The notes beneath the pieces are model-generated. The model saw nothing but the letters and a program-made list of their open reading frames with translations, was not told where the DNA came from and did not search any database. From JACCQS01 sp050999295 (GTDB taxonomy: Bacteria > Actinomycetota > Actinomycetes > Mycobacteriales > Geodermatophilaceae), in the NCBI GenBank assembly GCA_050999295.1, contig JBPCPI010000207.1, forward strand, positions 1 through 7,021: 7,021 nt of DNA, written 5' to 3'. A program made the translations under genes and the position numbers. Shown here piece after piece: positions 5,582 through 7,021 of the stretch (within the stretch, counting starts at the first letter, position 1; every line of letters begins with the position of its first letter).

Positions 5582-6759
5582 GAGTGGCTTCCGATCCTGA
5601 TCGTGGCGAGCGCGCTGAGAAACGCGGTCAGCTGTTCGTCGGTGACCACCAAGGGCGGGGCCAGCCGGAGTGCATCCGGAGCGACCGCGTTGACCAGGAA
5701 TCCGGCCGAACGCAGTGCCGACTCCAACTCGGCCGCCTGCGGCCGGGACAGGGTGATGGCCAGCAGCGCTCCCCCGCCGCGGACCCCCGTGAACAGCGGG
5801 TCAGCCAGAGCCGCGACCCCGTCGGTGACGACCGAACAGATGTGCTTGGCCCGACTCAGCAGATCGTCGCTGACGATCGTGTCTATCACGGCAAGGGCGG
5901 CGGCGCAGGAGACCGGATTCCCGCCGAAGGTGGACCCGTGGCTGCCCGGCTGGAGAAGGTCGGCGGCCGGCCCGAACGCGAGCATCGCCCCGATCGGCAA
6001 GCCCCCGCCGAGCGCCTTGGCCAGCGTCAGGATGTCCGGCTGGGTACCCGTGCTCTGATGGGCGAACCAGGCACCGGTGCGGCCCATGCCGGTCTGGATC
6101 TCGTCAAGGGCGAACAGGGCACCGGCCCCGCGGGCGGAGGCTTCGGCATCCGCGAGGTAGCCGGCCGGTGCCGGTAGCACACCGCCCTCGCCCAGGATCG
6201 GCTCCAGAATGACCATCGCGGTGTGGTCGTCCACAGCTGCGTCGAGGGCCGCGGTGTCGCCGTACGGCACGTGTGTGACCCCGCCCGGCAGTGGGGCGAA
6301 GGCAGCCGCCTTCTCCGGTTGGCCGGTGAGCGCGAGGGCGCCCATCGTCCGGCCGTGGAAGGAACCGTGGGCGGCGACGACCCCGGGCCGGCCGGTCAGC
6401 CGGGAGAGCTTGAAGGCTGCCTCGTTGGCCTCGGCGCCGGAGTTGCAGAAGAAGACCCGACCGGGACGGCCGGCGAGTTCGAGCAGCCGCTCGGCGAGCA
6501 GAATCGCGGGCTCGTTGACGACCAGGTTCGAGGTGTGGCCGAGAGTGCTGATCTGTCGGTTGACTGCCTCGACGACGGCCGGATGAGCATGACCCAGGGC
6601 GTTGGTCGCGATGCCGCCGATGAGGTCGACGTAGGAGCTGCCGTCCTCGTCCCAGACCTGCGCACCCGACCCTCGCACCAGCGCCAGCGGCGGCCTGCGG
6701 TAGTTGGTCGCCATCACCGCGTCCCACCGCTGGATCAGAGTGCTCACCGGAGCCGTCAT
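5578..6759 (-). CDS. argD: Acetylornithine aminotransferase
   Basis: ArgD is a PLP-dependent class-III aminotransferase that converts N-acetylglutamate semialdehyde to N-acetylornithine using glutamate. In some bacteria it also serves the lysine pathway. The protein is 393 residues. Seen: VDLIGGIATNALGHAHP (44-60), the phosphate-binding FFCNSGAEANEAA (103-115), GSFHGRTMGAL (132-142), FALDEIQTGMGRTG with the PLP-ring Asp219, and TLAKALGGGLPIGAM with the Schiff-base Lys248. The ATG at 6759 overlaps the argB stop (ATGA) and has GGAAGGA (6771-6765) five bases upstream. The open frame runs 46 codons further up, but that stretch lies over argB and is Arg-rich shadow sequence, so the internal ATG is the real start. 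The stop overlaps the argF start. Confidence 0.98.
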   Translation of the reverse strand: MTAPVSTLIQRWDAVMATNYRRPPLALVRGSGAQVWDEDGSSYVDLIGGIATNALGHAHPAVVEAVNRQISTLGHTSNLVVNEPAILLAERLLELAGRPGRVFFCNSGAEANEAAFKLSRLTGRPGVVAAHGSFHGRTMGALALTGQPEKAAAFAPLPGGVTHVPYGDTAALDAAVDDHTAMVILEPILGEGGVLPAPAGYLADAEASARGAGALFALDEIQTGMGRTGAWFAHQSTGTQPDILTLAKALGGGLPIGAMLAFGPAADLLQPGSHGSTFGGNPVSCAAALAVIDTIVSDDLLSRAKHICSVVTDGVAALADPLFTGVRGGGALLAITLSRPQAAELESALRSAGFLVNAVAPDALRLAPPLVVTDEQLTAFLSALATIRIGSHS

Positions 6760-7021
6760 GAGAGTCCTTCCGCGGGTGTTGGGACCACCATGGTTCCGGT
6801 GCCCTCGCTGGTCAGCATCTCGAGCAGCAGCGCGTGAGGTAGCCGACCATCCACGACCGTGGCGCGCCGGACGCCGCCCTCCACGGCGCGCAGGCACGCG
6901 GCCATCTTCGGCGACATTCCGCTGTCGATCAGCGGCAGGACCTCCGCCAGTTCACCCGTCGTGATCTGCTGGACCAGCGAGGACCGATCCGGCCAGTCGC
7001 TGTAGAGCCCCTCGACATCGG
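6756..7021 (-). CDS. argB: Acetylglutamate kinase, C-terminal 87 residues (5' part beyond window)
   Basis: ArgB phosphorylates N-acetylglutamate, the second and often feedback-controlled step of arginine synthesis. This frame is too short for automated gene callers here because its start lies outside the window. Translating back from the TGA at 6758-6756 gives DVEGLYSDWPDRSSL, then SGMSPKMAACLRAV with the conserved Lys of the nucleotide site, then VVDGRLPHALLLEML and GTGTMVV near the C-terminus. All are hallmarks of the amino-acid-kinase-fold NAGK C-terminal lobe. From memory, many actinobacterial ArgB have Glu where the first Ala of KMAACL sits; other NAGKs vary there, so I attach little weight to it. 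The stop overlaps the argD ATG. The family call is secure; the N-terminal substrate motifs cannot be seen. Confidence 0.95.
   Translation of the reverse strand, partial: DVEGLYSDWPDRSSLVQQITTGELAEVLPLIDSGMSPKMAACLRAVEGGVRRATVVDGRLPHALLLEMLTSEGTGTMVVPTPAEGLS
6765..6771 (-). promoter_or_regulatory. Shine-Dalgarno site deciding the argD start
   Basis: GGAAGGA on the minus strand lies five bases upstream of the argD ATG at 6759, inside the argB 3' end. With the ATGA overlap it fixes the argD start and rules against the 46-codon upstream extension. Confidence 0.7.

Noticed and set aside
5090..6177. Plus-strand frames of 197-322 codons
   Set aside because: They are antisense shadows of argF and argD without any domain of their own.
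6760..6897. 46-codon N-terminal extension of argD
   Set aside because: It overlaps the conserved argB C-terminus, is Arg-rich without homology, and the internal ATG has a strong ribosome site and an ATGA overlap.
1..7021. tRNA, rRNA, CRISPR array, insertion sequence or prophage remnants
   Set aside because: Nearly all sequence is accounted for by intact metabolic genes. The one clear repeat is the 18-bp duplication in argR, with no terminal inverted repeats, spaced repeats or transposase motifs.

Overview
The window is a high-GC (roughly two thirds G+C by eye) stretch in which every credible gene lies on the minus strand. Gene content and order point to an actinobacterium. The order argB-argD-argF-argR-argG-argH is the usual actinobacterial arginine cluster, and ArgG, ArgF, ArgD and ArgR read like actinobacterial family members. 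I cannot name a genus. The hydrogenase-maturation genes suggest that the host makes a [NiFe] hydrogenase or another nickel enzyme.

Layout in the direction of transcription (high to low coordinates): 7021-6756 holds the last 87 codons of argB (N-acetylglutamate kinase). Then come argD (6759-5578, acetylornithine aminotransferase), argF (5581-4646, ornithine carbamoyltransferase), argR (4649-4080, arginine repressor), argG (4083-2857, argininosuccinate synthase) and argH (2860-1427, argininosuccinate lyase). All five junctions in this run are 4-nt stop/start overlaps (ATGA four times, GTGA once), so the block reads as one translationally coupled operon. Together these enzymes take N-acetylglutamate to arginine, apart from argC and argJ, which would be expected upstream (beyond 7021). 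ArgR sits inside the operon it would be expected to control.

Nine bases after argH follows a 3-methyladenine DNA glycosylase gene (1417-827), probably read through from the arg operon. A 129-bp spacer (698-826), the only real non-coding stretch, contains weak hairpins and a weak promoter-like pair. After it come hypA (697-368) and the first 122 codons of hypB (367-1, cut by the window edge). These are nickel-insertion chaperones; hypB starts at the base right after the hypA stop and encodes a His-rich nickel-binding segment.

The window is mostly conventional and I see no undescribed system. The most notable local feature is a perfect 18-bp tandem duplication at the 3' end of argR. It adds a repeated six-residue motif to an unusual ArgR tail and also duplicates the AAGGAG Shine-Dalgarno element of argG. 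Others are the unbroken chain of 4-nt overlaps, a C-X-C (not C-X2-C) second half of the HypA zinc site, and the His-rich HypB N-terminus.
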